From contig CM055618.1 of NCBI GenBank assembly GCA_029379385.1, positions 12,844,134 through 12,908,133 on the forward strand: a stretch of 64,000 bases of DNA, given 5' to 3'. Below are positions 25,501 to 38,400 of this stretch, one piece after another. A program made the translations under genes and the position numbers. Below the pieces are notes generated by a model. It was not told the DNA's origin. It saw only the letters and a program-made list of their open reading frames with translations, and made no database searches. Source of the DNA: Quillaja saponaria (taxonomy: Eukaryota > Streptophyta > Magnoliopsida > Fabales > Quillajaceae). Each line of letters starts with the position of its first letter. Position 1 is the stretch's first letter.

Positions 25501-26410
25501 TAGGTTGTTTTTTGCAATACGTAACAAGCATATAGATTACACAAACACACGTAATCTCTTTTCAACTTTCACTTTCATTTCAAAAACAAATTGGCATATA
25601 TTTATTGGTAAAACATCAATACCCAGTAACTCAACTATTTGTCGTGTCAAAACTCTATTTGATCCGATAATTTACTATTTTTTATTTAATGATTATGTGA
25701 TATTTAAATAATTTTTTAAACATTTTGATTAATTTATCTATTGAAATCAATAAAAGGCATAAGTTGAGATTAGAAAAGTATATATATAATTTTCATTTCG
25801 ATTTAATTAGGTCAATCATGTGTCATCATCTCTTTTGAGTTATTTCATCCCATGTGCTTACTTGATTTGTATTGTCTTCTTGTCATGCTTGCTGAGTTTT
25901 TGAAAAAGACTATCTCTATGCCAAAAAAAAGAAAAGAAAAAGGGAACAATGCATCTATATGTGTAACAGGTTCATTGGGTTAATTAATAGATACACAATC
26001 GTGTAGTGTTTTTCTTTTCTTAAACATGGAGAGGAGCAAATTTTGTTCCCTAATTTCTTAAAATAACATTAAAATATTTTACTAATTAAATCAAGTGACA
26101 CCCATAAAACAAATATCCCTAGTTATTTGGATGCAAAATCTCTCTCTCCTCTCTAACTCTTTTCACTAGGAGGCTTATTGAACAGTGATAATAAGTAACC
26201 ACAACCACAAAGCAAACCCAAGAGCAGGTTGTCACATTATGGGCCTTCCTCTTATGGGCCTTGTTTCAAATTCACCTAACTAAAGTTTCTTTTTAAATAA
26301 AATAAAATAATTAATGAATAATCAAGGAAGTAATTTTAGTGAGAAAAAAAGAGGTAAATTTGAAGAGCAGGAAAAGAGAAAATTGGAACAAAAATAAGAA
26401 TAAAAGCAGA

Positions 26411-26694
26411 AAATTATGCATGGCCAAAATTTGTAGGGGACTGATATGCTTGGTAGTATGGGTGTATTGAGTAAGTACATAGACAAAGTTCAAGTTATTA
26501 CCACTTGGAAAAATTAAGCTGGCCAAACTTTGTAGGGCTTGATATCTTGTTAGTATGGGGTGTATGGTAAGTAAATAAGACAAAGTTCAAGTTATTATAA
26601 CTTGGAAAATTAAGCATGGCCAAAATTTGTAGGGCTTGATATGCTTGGTGGTATTGGGTAAGTACATAAGATAAAGTTCAAGTTACAACTTAAA
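26411..26694. repeat. Three-copy tandem repeat, period about 97 bp
   Basis: Copies lie at about 26411-26509, 26510-26605 and 26606-26694. Each has 'ggccaaa-tttgtaggg', 'gatat-cttg', 'gtaagtacata' and 'aaagttcaagtta', ending in 'acttggaaaa'. Copies differ by small indels. No coding capacity and no CRISPR-like spacing. Confidence 0.8.
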
Positions 26695-29600
26695 AAAATA
26701 TATGTAATTGGTGGATAGTGAAATTTAATAGGCTGCATATGACATATTACCATGTAGTTTAAGCCCCCCTCAAGCGTCAACATAAAGAAAGGACACAAAA
26801 CGGTTTTGAAATTTCCACTTGAAATTTAGAAATAGGATATTTGCAGTTGACACTTGAAATTTACACAATCATGCATCAAGGTGTTCAATCTTGAAATAAA
26901 AATATAACAAGTGGGTTGCATAAATTGCATTCACATATTACCTTCAATACCCTGTTACATTGGCTAATCCCAAATTCTTCTCCCAAAAATCGAAAATTCA
27001 GAAAAATAACTTACACATAACATAAGGTGATGAGATGAGATCGAGCTCAGCAAATCAAATTTAGTTTGTGTTTGATTAAAGTTTGCGAGTCTAAAACTAA
27101 GATTCGAACTCAACTTCTTAAGAATTTGTGATCCATGCTAAGGGGGACTGCATAAAAAGTTCAAAAAAAAATTTAACCCATTTTTATTTTTATTTTTTTG
27201 AAAAAAATACTAATAAAAACTTGTCTAAAAACATCATTTGAATATTTAACAAGTAAACCATTCAATAGTTATCTTCTATCACAATAATAAATATATATTA
27301 CAGAAAAAACTGAATATTAAACATGGAAATTTTTATTTATCTAAACTTAGTTCTCGAGTGTTTGGGCACCATAAATTATTTCTTCAAATTATAATGTCAC
27401 AATTCACGGATTTGAGTACCAATTTAATAATTCTCTCAATGAAGTGAAAAAGTTTCAAAATTGGAAACCAATATATAATTAAGATGTGTTAGGAGATTAA
27501 CTAATTAATTAAGTTGATTGTGTAATTATGGCAGACAAAGAAAATAGAAAGATATTTTTAAAAAACGATATCATTGTCCAGAGGAAACTAAATATCTGAT
27601 GAGACTCTCCTTGATTAATTATTTCTTCAAGTGGTTAAACTTTTTCCAGAAGCACACTACGTGTATATGTGTGTATGTACATGCATGTGGGTGTGCACGT
27701 GAAGTCTAAGAAAAGGAGATTGTAACTAAAATTACTTTCAAGTCACTATCAAATTAATGACACAGCTAATGATTAATCTTACTTGATATAATTAAATTAA
27801 ATTTTAATTTTTATCTAACATTAGTTTAGAAGCCAGGTTGATGTAAGTTGAAATTTGAATGTGTTTAAGTTCAATATTTTTATTAAATAAAACTAATTAA
27901 TATATATATATATAAATATTATATTAGGAATGTTCGAACTTGGTATTGAAAATAAAAAAATAAATACCAATCACTTGAGCTAAGCTCTCGATGATACTAC
28001 TACTATATATTAGATCTACTTTAAAAATTAAATCCTATCACATGATCAGAAAATGACTAGGATGGTTTTGCTCTATGAAGATACCAACATAGCATTTTCT
28101 TTGCGATGTAGATTAATTTACATTGTTTATAACGAGGGATTTGACATTTGTCAATTGTCATTTTTTTTATAGAGTTGGATAAAAAAATGACATAATTTTT
28201 TTCTCTACTTTTACATTAAATAATTATAATTTGTAGAAAAAATCATTGTGTTTTTGTTACACTTTCAAGAGAATTCAAATCCGAAAATGAGAGATCGAGT
28301 TGTACACACATCTCTTTAAATTCTATGCAATTCTTGTAACTTCTGTAATGGGGTTGCCATTGTTGCTCTAATTAATAAATGACCTAATTGGAGTACGTAT
28401 TTGATTCATATGAATTTCATTTATTGTTTTTCCAACCAAAGTTGAGATGAATGACAAGTTTCATCAGAGGAAATTTACTAACCAGTACATTAGTGATGTT
28501 TGGTTTCCGAGAAAATACTCATGCTTTGGCAGGTCCACTGTGGGTCGCACTCAAAATAAATAATGAAGATTTTGAGAATATATATATGTCATGAAATCTT
28601 TGACTTAATAATCCTTCTAATTAATGTTGATCTAAAATTTTGACTAGACCCAAATCTTGGTATAACGCCTCTGAACTTATTTTTCAGAAGAGATTGAAGA
28701 AAATCAAAATCCAGAAAATTGGCTACAAATATAATTAATGATCACATCGATTTGGTCATGCTTTACAATTAAATGTGATTCAGTTTTAAACAAATACTTC
28801 TTTGAAAATGATATTTTTATTTTCACTACAATATGATTACATATAATCCAATCCGATCATATGATACAAAAAATTGGACCTATTATCCCTTGTATCATAA
28901 AATTGGACCTAAGATCCCTTTTATTTAAATGCTATAAAGAAAATTTTTAATACATATTATTTTTTATTTATAATTTGTTAACACGTAATTAAATTATTAT
29001 TTGCCATTTTCTTTTTAAGATAATTCAAACTCGGACATAAGTTTGTAAAAAGAACATAATCACAATCATTTTTCAAATATTTACTTATGATAAAGTATAT
29101 TTTTATAATAAAAGGAACTGTGTCATTTTCTAGAAACAAACTTTTTATTGGCTAACATTGCTATTTCTTATGGCTAAATTTAAATTAGAAATATTAAGAA
29201 TGTCTAATATATTTTGGGGTCAATTGTATTTTATCCTCATGAATTATTACATGTTTTACAATAATTCCTAAAAGGTAAAAACTATGGAGTTAGACATGTA
29301 ACTCGCTTAGTTGATTTCAAGTTAATTTGTTAAATTTTATAATTAAATTGGATGATTGGGAGTTATTTATTAATTATAACTCAAATAATAAATTATGTGT
29401 CTAATTTAATAATTAATGAGAATTAAAACAGAATAGATAATAATTCATAGAATAAAGTGTAACCCTATATTTTGGCTATGCAAAGTTAAAAGAAAAGCTA
29501 CATATATAGCCCATCGCCCACTCTGAATATATAAAAGATGGAAGTTGGGATTAATGAAAAACTTAACCAAACTCACTTATATATTTTATATATAAAAGTA

Positions 29601-32600
29601 TGGCGTAAGTGAGATATGTTAATTAGTGATTCATTGATTCCATACTTTTTGCTAAAGAAATATTTAAAAATTAAAGCACGATCCAGTGCAAATTCTTGCT
29701 TAACTTTACAGAATAGATCCAAAAATTTAAAATCAAATGACCCATGATTAAAGGAATGACCAAAGGAATTCATAAAAATCATATTTAGGACCATTACTTA
29801 AGTAGCGTTGATTACATAACCTAACTTCTTCGTTACTTTCATGTTCTAATTGCACTCTCAACGGTTGAGGAAAATATCAATTAATTTACCCATTTGTAAT
29901 TTCAAATGGTCTACTAGTATATTATTAATAAAAAAAAGTTAAGAATATAGAGTATATATATATATATATAGTATTTTGACCTCTTCTGTGAATAGTTTTA
30001 TTCGGTATTATATTCAGAGACGATAAATTTTTACTTATCTTATTTTTTATTCATCTCCAATTTTAAATTTTATTTTTTGAACATTATTTAATTCGTTGAA
30101 CTAATAATTGTTTTGCATACTGAACATATAATATGATGAATGAAATCAATAGGGTCCTCACCACTTTAGTAAAGAATGATTCAGTGCTCAAGTACTATAT
30201 TCTTTATCCATTGTGGAATTAAAGAATGAACATTAGCCGTTAAGGGTTTTAATGTTTAACCAAATCCAATGTAAAGGTAGTTGGAAATGCTTTTAGGGCA
30301 ACTCTTTGAATTTCAATGTTACTTCGTGGAGTTAGTTAGGGTTGGCTAGCTAAGACAGTTAAGACATAGCAGATCTATGTAAAAGATACATCTTCCCTCT
30401 CTTTTGTAGACAAGCCTTCCTTTAATCACGGGCATAAGGTTTGCTTTAGTACTCTTCTCACTTGCTTTCTTAGTGCGTCCAAGGAAATTTTTTCCAAAAA
30501 CCCGATTTTTTTTTTTATTCTCTTTTACCATCTTTGGCTTGTTGATATAATATATAAAATCGATATTAAAAAGTCTTAAATGTCGGAAGGAAAAAAAATA
30601 ATTCAAATTCATATATATTTGTCTTAATCCAACTAATATTTATAATTTCAATGAAATTTAACTTATTTTGAATCAAACATACAAATTGTTTTGACTCTTT
30701 TGTATGTAAATTATGTCAAATGTCGAATCACCTAAATTCTTTCCAGGTCTAGTATTACAAGCTAATATTGATTCTAATTACATTTGTTTGATATCCACGC
30801 ATGTGGTAGTGTTTTTTAGTTGTTTCTGATATGACGGGCTTTTGTTTTTGTGAATTTTTGTGAACTGTAAAGCTTTTTAGTGAAGGGGTCCATGCGAAGC
30901 ACAAACCAATAGGACCTTCTATTTGTATTGTATTCTTTACTAAATTAGAGGACACACTTTTTTGCCTTTTCTTTTAGCAGAAGAATTTAAATTTAAAAAA
31001 CACTGTTTAGTTGTATGTTTGGAAAACTTGGTGAAGTCCAATTGGCTAACAATTTGATTTTTTTTTATTTTTTTTGTCTTAAGAGTGTGTGTCTGTGATA
31101 ATCCCTTTAAACAACACCCCACATGGGGAGGGGTATTTCATATTTGACTTGTGACTTACTTCTTTTGTCTAATAACTAAAGGGGGTCGAATTAATATGAA
31201 ACACTTGTAATATTCTTTAAAAATTAATTTTAATGAATTGACTTGTTAGTTAAAAGAAGTTTAATCTTTATAATTTTTTTAATCCCAATATAAATAATTT
31301 ATTTTTAATTAATTAAAAATAATAAATTTAAATTAATTCGTTATTAGTTAAGGCAAGTACAAAAACATCCTGAACTTGGGTCAGGACTGAGAATCCTTGG
31401 CAATAGTGAAACGTTGGGTTTGATAGGTAGCATCAAAATTCAAGAGAGAGAAATATCTAGTACGAAACCTGCATGTGATAGAGGTAAGGAGAGAGCCATA
31501 ACTCTGGGAAAATGGACGGTCCACATTTATTCAATTAAAAATAGCACGTAACTGTTTGGAATTTTATGAAAGGAAATTGCGTCACGTTTGGACTCATGTA
31601 AAGTACAAATTGGTTAATGGCCGTTAAAATGCAATTTGCCCCTCCAACTTTGCCACATCTGCAAATATCTCCTTTAGACAATTATTTTTATTTTATTTTT
31701 TTATTTTAGAGACACCCTTTGTAGTTTCTACATGTAATAATTACAACTTAACTCTCGGGCTTTAACCGATTCAAGTAGTTTTGTCATTGGATTCATATTC
31801 ATACATGTTTATGTTAGAATATAAAAAACTTATACTTGGAAGACAGACACAAAAATAAAACCCTTAATAAATGAAATACATTATAAGAGAGAGAATGATA
31901 TTTGTATTAACATGACTCATATTTTATATGAGAGGATTTAACTTTGTTTGTTATTATCTACTCGGCTCGTTTTAGACTTAAGATAAAACAAAAATGACTT
32001 ATTTAAAGTCTAAATTATCTTTTTATATATGTTAATGATTGAGTATGGGATCGATCTGATTGACGGATCAAAATCAAGATAAGTACTATTTATATTTGTT
32101 GGATTATTATATAAACTCTTTCTTATAAAGGATTTCTGAAATTCTTAAAGATATTTTGACAAAAAATGCCAACTAAAAATATGTCAATATATTTAATTGG
32201 TGACAAATATTAGAGATCATACAAAGCCACCCATCATCATTCATGTGCATCATGAAGATATATATGTAGATTTATACGCAAACAAAGCTTTAAAATTTAC
32301 TTCAATCTTCAAAACCAAATCATATCATCTTGAATTTCCTTGTCTTTTTCTTGTGTTTCTTTCTTCTGGTTATTTAATTTTGGCTGCTAGGGGAGAATCT
32401 GTACCCAGAAGAAAAATTCAAAAGCAAAATCATATTAGAAGCCAACTTTGTTTTTGATTTTTGAACAAAGCTTAGAAAAGCCAAACCAGCTGCATGTGCA
32501 GCTGCTACCTTCGCGCCGCTAAAGGCCTTCACATCCCTTTCAATGGGAAAATGGTTTTTTTAAGTGTTTGTTTGGTAGGAAAATTAAATATGTAAATTGC

Positions 32601-34132
32601 TATATAAATTTCCAAGTAGTTTACTGAAGAAGACAAACCTGGCCTCATATTTTTCATTTTCCTTTCACTTTATTTGTAATAGTTTGAAGAAAACAGTTTA
32701 GGTTGAAAATGAATGAATTTTTCTTTTTCTGCATAGCAATCAATTTGCCTTTTGTGTGATGTGTGTATGACTACTAAGAACGGAATGGTGCTACTTTGGT
32801 TTGGGTTTGTCACGAGCCTGACTTGGAATTAGGTGAGACCAGAGCACACCAGCCCATGCTCCATCTTCACTTGGTTCAAGACCTTGACTCACTGTAGCCT
32901 AATTAGACCGACAAAATCACCAAATTTGCAAAAATTAAATTAAAATTTTCTAAGGAATATATATATATAAAAGAGAAAATTAATTAATGAAGACAATGTA
33001 AACTGAATCAGTGTGTTAAAATCAATCATTAGAAACAAATTATGAATTCTTTAAGGTCAAAGTAGCTTGCAAAAATTGATTATTGTAATTTATGGAAATA
33101 AATTAAGATGATTAACACTAATCACAAGTATCATGGTTGTATAATCTTGCCAAAACAAAGTTTCAAATTATTGCTATCGTTTCTCATGCCCATCTTATAT
33201 CCTAATTATTTAAGATTTTGTACGTTTGTTTATGATACGACTATTGTATAAATTAATATTATTTTAATTTATGTGCGCTATGAGGTATAAAATAGAATAT
33301 GCTAACTCAGACGGCACTTTCTCCACAAACTAATTTTACAAATAATGAAAAAAATATTTTAAAATTTAGTTATATCGTCTTATTAGTATTTTACTGTTTT
33401 CTTAGAGAGAAAAAAATTCACAATTCTTAATATAATTTAAACCTAAAATATATAATTATGAGATTTGAGTAAGATATTGTGTTAGGCTCCAATGTGAAAC
33501 TAACCTCTCTTTTTTTTTCTGATATATTTTTTGAAAGAAAGGGTGAGAGAGAATAATTCTTCACTTTACGATAGGTCCAGCAAACGACTATTAGGTAGAT
33601 GTGAAACTAACTTTTTTTTTTATATATTTTATTTTATTTTATAATAGTATAGATATAATTTATCTATAAAAAATAGAATTAATTCATTAAATATTTTTAT
33701 AAGAATAAGTAATACTATACAGTAGGGGTCTTGTTGAATTAGCTTATGCATCACCCATGTGCATGGTGAGTAAACTTTATTTTTCTTTTTTATTGTACTT
33801 TTATGTAGTCATCAACAGTAATTGACCACGTTCAGTAACAGTAGACTAGAGACCCCCAACTCGCGGCGCAGAGAGGACATAGGGACTGCCGGCTGCATGC
33901 GCAGTGACTTTAAGATGCTAATTTATCATACTTAATGCACTCGTTGAAAATTAGTTAATTTTATTTGAGAAAGATCAATTTAAATATATATATATATATA
34001 TATGTAATTAATAAAAATACAAGACAACTATAAATTGAAAACGAGAAACCTCGAATTGTCAGAAAAAAGATTTGGTTATTAATTCAACCCCATTCCCTAA
34101 TATTCGTATTAGACGGCTGTGAAATGTGTGCA

Positions 34133-34280
34133 AGAGAGAGAGAGAGAGAGAAGCAAGTGAATGGTCAGAGAAAGAAAACCCAGTTCGAGAAAAATAAAAA
34201 ATTGATGGAAAATTTGGAAGAGAAAAAGAAAAACAGAGAGAAGCTGAAGTAGATAGACAGAGAAAGAAAAAGGAAAAGGG
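34133..34280. repeat. (GA)n microsatellite and purine-rich tract upstream of expansin
   Basis: A perfect GA run at about 34133-34151 is followed by 130 bp of strongly purine-biased plus strand. GA/CT tracts near plant promoters can bind BPC/GAGA factors. The minus-strand frame through this tract (34059-34325) is low-complexity Ser/Phe/Leu and is not a gene. Confidence 0.6.
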
Positions 34281-34544
34281 TATTTGCGGCAAATGGGCGT
34301 TGCCCGCATGTGGGTATGGAGCCATCAGAGAAAGAAACCGCTGTGCCCCACTGAGATTTACAAGATTTTCCTACCGAGATAGCAACAAAACCACGCGGTG
34401 CGGTTTCCTACGTACAAGAGTTGCACTTTCTCACTATTTCAAAACCGTTTTCTATCCCAACAATTTATGGTCCGTAACAGTTAAAAAAAAGTGTGTAGTT
34501 GGTTGGGACTGTAATGTAATGTAAATTCCCTCCCACTAAAGTTC

Positions 34545-34550
34545 TATAAA
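34545..34550 (+). promoter_or_regulatory. TATA box of the expansin gene
   Basis: TATAAA in the context gttcTATAAAttccc, followed by a C/T-rich stretch typical of a plant 5' UTR start, about 225 bp before the start codon. A possible leader intron runs from GTAATT at 34640 to the CAG at 34768-34770, just before the ATG. Confidence 0.5.
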
Positions 34551-34774
34551 TTCCCTCCCTCCCCACTCCATTTTCTTCACTCACTTGCCTCACGTTGTCA
34601 CTCATTAATTCAGGCTTGAAGACTCTTTCTTATCTCTAAGTAATTTTCTTGTCCTTCCTACATTTCTACTTAAGATGGAAAATGGAAGCACATTTTTCAG
34701 CTACAATTTCTCATTGATTCTAAGAGGGTGTTAGAGAAAAAATGTTGATTTTTTTCACTTGTCTGTGCAGGACA

Positions 34775-36013
34775 ATGGCTTGGATTACTGGGTTTTTCTT
34801 GTTGGGTTTTCTTGCAATGGTGTCTACTGCTTATGGGTATGGTGGAGGTTGGATCAATGCTCATGCTACCTTCTATGGAGGGAGTGATGCTTCTGGGACA
34901 ATGGGTATATACTGCATTTCAGGAACATTGGATTCACATTTTTTATTTCTTATAATGTCAGGCCCTTTTGACTGATTTCTTTTGTTTGATAAAATTTGTG
35001 CAGGTGGGGCTTGTGGGTATGGAAATCTCTATAGCCAGGGGTATGGAACAAACACTGCTGCTCTGAGTACTGCTCTGTTCAACAGTGGGTTGAGCTGTGG
35101 GTCTTGCTATGAAATTAAGTGTGTGAATGATGGAAAATGGTGTTTGCCTGGCTCCATTGTGGTCACAGCCACTAATTTCTGCCCACCAAACAATGCCCTC
35201 CCTAACAATGCAGGGGGCTGGTGTAACCCTCCTCAACAACACTTTGATCTGTCTCAGCCTGTCTTCCAGCACATTGCTCAATACAGAGCTGGAATTGTAC
35301 CTGTTGCTTACAGAAGGTAAGCTCAGCTGGTTTTCCTGTTAGGATCTGACTTTTTCTTAGGCAAATGACATACTTTGTGATGTTTTTGTTCTAAACATTG
35401 CTTCTTTTTTGCTATAAGTTGCTTGGGTTAGGTGAAAAATGAGAAGGAACTGAGTAGAAAAGAAAAGAAAATCTTGAGAAAATTTGCATCATTAGACACA
35501 AACAAGAATTTTTTATAGGGAGCTTCCTTTTGTTTCCCTCTTTGATTTGAAGTTTGGTGCCTATGCCACGGACCAAAGACTTTGTTTTTTCACATTTCTC
35601 ATGGGGATAATTAGATTACTGTCATTATTCAAGTTGTTGTAATTGTAAATGGTAATATAATAAGTGGGTAATAATTAATTACATCTACTTTTTGTGGTTT
35701 TTGTAGGGTACCCTGCAGGAGAAGAGGAGGTATCAGATTCACCATCAATGGCCACTCTTACTTTAACCTAGTACTCATCACAAACGTTGGTGGTGCTGGT
35801 GATGTGCATTCTGTGGCAATCAAAGGGTCCAGAACTGGTTGGATACCAATGTCTAGGAACTGGGGCCAAAACTGGCAGAGCAACAATTATCTTAATGGTC
35901 AAAGCCTGTCTTTCAAAGTCACCACCAGTGATGGCCGTAGTGTGGTCTCCTTCAATGTTGCCCCAGCTGGCTGGTCCTTTGGCCAGACCTTCAGTGGTGC
36001 TCAATTACGCTAG
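34775..36013 (+). CDS. EXPA: Alpha-expansin (EXPA)
   Basis: Three exons, 34775-34904, 35004-35316 and 35707-36013, give 249 aa, the normal length for alpha-expansins, with family-typical intron positions. Expansins are secreted wall proteins that loosen cellulose-matrix contacts at acidic pH without hydrolysis. Residues 1-21 form a hydrophobic signal peptide ending near TAYG. The GH45-like domain follows: [34 protein letters not shown], paired cysteines ([21 protein letters not shown]) and the HFD motif at 123-125. The C-terminal CBM63 domain (from about 160) has GGAGDV, the tryptophan-rich [12 protein letters not shown] and the ending [14 protein letters not shown]. The start is the ATG after the CAG at 34770; the upstream ATG at 34742 would disrupt the signal peptide and probably lies in a leader intron. 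Alpha rather than beta type is shown by the conserved GWCNPP and the HFD region. Confidence 0.95.
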
Positions 36014-37914
36014 ACATGCCCTCTGCCTAGGACTAGTTGGCCTTGGCCACCATTATAATATTACATAGTACTACTAAGAAGACCTAAATTGAAGTATTAG
36101 TAGTGTGACTCAGTAGTCAATAGTATACTAAGGTATTTGATAGTATGCTACTTCTATGAGGCAGTGTTTTAGACTTTAGGGGGAAGGGGGGATTCAAAAA
36201 AAATGACAAGGGCTTATTTTAAAATGGCTCTTCATCATTTTAATTTGATTCTGTCATGATGGGGTACCTATATTTCATTGTTGGGTTTTTTTTGTTGCTT
36301 TTTTTTTTTTTTTTTTACTTCTGTTGTAAAACAGAAGTTAGCAGGCAGAGGTGGAGATGTTACCACCCGCTTATTGATGACTAGTAAATCCTTTGGTTTC
36401 TATTAGGACTGTATCAGAGAATGAAGTGTAAATTTTCCAATTTCAGATTGTAATGAAAATGAATGCTAATTTATAGCCTTGGTGTTTATTATGATTTTTT
36501 CATTAATGCCTAGCAACCCTTTCTACTCTTATTTTTGTTGATGTGAAAGAATTGCATTAAGAAAAACGGGAAGGCTCTACAAAGCAGCAGCAGAATCCGT
36601 AGTTACTTACGCAAAGCCCAATCAAATAACAAAAATAAAAAGAAAAGAGAACATCTTTCCTTGCAAAGTTGTCATTTGCTTGGAAATGGATCTCTCCGGT
36701 ACAGGAGGGGATCATGTTCCTTTGAACAAGAGAATCTGATCCCATTTGCTTCTCTAAATATGTGACTGCATTTATAAATGATAGAGGAATACACCATTTC
36801 TATTCTTTGACTTAATGGGAATTCAGAGTCCATGAGGCCCACATCGTAATAATATAAAATGGGTCTCAACCTCAAATAAATAATCAAATGTTAATTCAGG
36901 CTCTTACATGAGATATTAAACTAGTGAAAATTCATGGCAATTATAATTGCTTGCTATTTCAACTGTTACATGTGCTATTCAATGCCATATAGTACTTAAA
37001 ACAAATGCCACATCCCACATGCCACATGCCACATGCCACATGCCACCTGCCACCAAGTTTGCTTTGTCAGGTGCAGTTGTAGTAGGCAAGTGCTGAACTG
37101 CTGATACACAAGGTTTTTCTATTCTAACCAGAAGCAGATAAAAGATGAAAATTCAGAGAAAAAGACTATATATATATATATATATATGATTTCGAGTTAC
37201 TGTTTCTGCTATATGTATGTATTCTATGTACAGATCATGTCAGTGTAAGGGAGAGGCAGTATGCTTGTTTCCATCAGCAAGCTAAAGAAGACTGGGAAAC
37301 TAAAGCAACTAAGCAGAACCTAACATTGGTTATTGTCACATTCCTATGCCTCAGTTTATGGAGTCAGCAACATTAGTTGGTGACTAATAACAAGGCACTC
37401 AGCTGTATCATGCCATATCTAATCAGGAATTGGCTTCTACATTAGCCATGGAAACACAACCATTGCAACAAAAAAACTCCAATGGTGTGTCAGTTTCTGA
37501 AGCCATGTTGAGGTTTATCCAGCAACTTGTTGGGGTATCAATTTGATTGCTGCACCCGAAAATAAAAATAAAAATTGTTAAGATTTGAATGCCAAAGGCA
37601 CAGGTAACCTCCATTTTCATATAAAGTAAGAATAACAATGAAACAGATTCCATTCAAAGTAGACACATACATGCAAGCAGACACATGTAACCTAAAAACT
37701 TTTTGCACTTAATATTGCAAAAGACTTACCATTATAAGGTGAATGCTTGGTTTCCGATACTATATTTCGCATCCTGGCAAAACTTTCAGTATAAGCATCA
37801 CAACATTTAGAGTTCGTAAAGAAATTTAGAGCAACTTCAGTAAATGCTATGGGTCTTCAGATCATAAAAGCTTGATGGTCTTCAGATCATAAAAACTTGA
37901 TATTATTCTAAGGA
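36014..37914. other. Expansin 3' UTR and intergenic DNA
   Basis: A poly-T run lies at about 36296-36317. The minus-strand frame at 37653-37423 follows a good CAG acceptor near 37553 and might be an extra 3' exon of the upstream MADS pseudogene, but I recognise no conserved residues in it. A (TA)n run lies at 37167-37187. A 25-bp unit is duplicated at 37852-37901 ('ggtcttcagatcataaaa'). Confidence 0.45.
37005..37054. repeat. 7-bp microsatellite (ccacatg)n
   Basis: About six consecutive copies of the heptamer CCACATG/CCACCTG, slightly degenerate at both ends. Confidence 0.85.
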
Positions 37915-38400
37915 TGTTGAGATTATGTCGGATTGTCGTAAGGAAGGAAATATGAATTTGCACTTTCCGGTGTGCCCGTTAGAAAGAGCTAAGATGGTCA
38001 TGTTTGTTAACATAGGAAAGAATTCCCCTAATGGCAAAGGGCCACGTGACATGTTCTGTCACACATATACAACAGACCAACGATATAAATGGTCTGACTT
38101 AAATACGATTTAAATAATATAATAGTCATTGTAACCGTTTGGATTATAATAATGATACTAAATGATTGGTGACCGTTTTAGATCATAATAATGGAAAAAC
38201 ATAACTGCCCGTTCGACAGTTATTTATAGAGATCCAAGATTAGCAGGTAGAAGAGAGAACCTTATTTCTACTTATTTCATATGTTATTGAGTGAGCTCTG
38301 ACTTTAACATTGGAGGGTTTTCGGAGAAAATCCCCGTCCTCTGATATTGTCTCATTTTTACAGGAAATAGTTCAGCTCGGACAGGCCCGTCTCAAACAAC
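37915..38400. mobile_element. Possible solo-LTR remnant
   Basis: The block opens TGTTGAG at 37915 and reaches a CA at 38361-38362. Near its right end it has 'gagctctgactttaacattggagggtttt' split by small changes, then 'ccccgtcctc', a pattern common near the ends of dicot LTR retrotransposons. No internal gag/pol and no clear target-site duplication is visible, so this is a tentative call based on style of sequence. Confidence 0.35.

Larger units (their letters stand above)
22571..34544. other. 12 kb gene-poor, AT-rich intergenic region
   Basis: No convincing gene on either strand. The open frames here are short, low-complexity and lack splice partners. Visible items are a repeated 'caaacccaccaaacag' (about 23284 and 23446), the three-copy tandem repeat at 26.4 kb, a TG-rich stretch near 27661-27702, several short (TA)n runs (27902, 29954, 33989) and a purine-rich GA zone before the expansin gene. 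The first ~100 bases hold the RING gene's 3' UTR. Confidence 0.55.

Noticed and set aside
26411..26694. CRISPR-like repeat array
   Set aside because: Units are contiguous 97-bp copies with no spacers, in a plant genome.
34059..34325. 88-codon minus-strand frame
   Set aside because: It is the complement of a GA-rich tract; low-complexity Ser/Phe/Leu only.
34742..34774. Upstream in-frame ATG for the expansin
   Set aside because: It adds eleven residues ahead of a proper signal peptide and runs through a strong TGTGCAG acceptor, so it probably lies in a leader intron.
37423..37653. Minus-strand frame after a good CAG acceptor, possible last exon of the MADS gene
   Set aside because: The MADS reading frame already ends at 38948 after a plausible short exon, and this frame has no residues I recognise.
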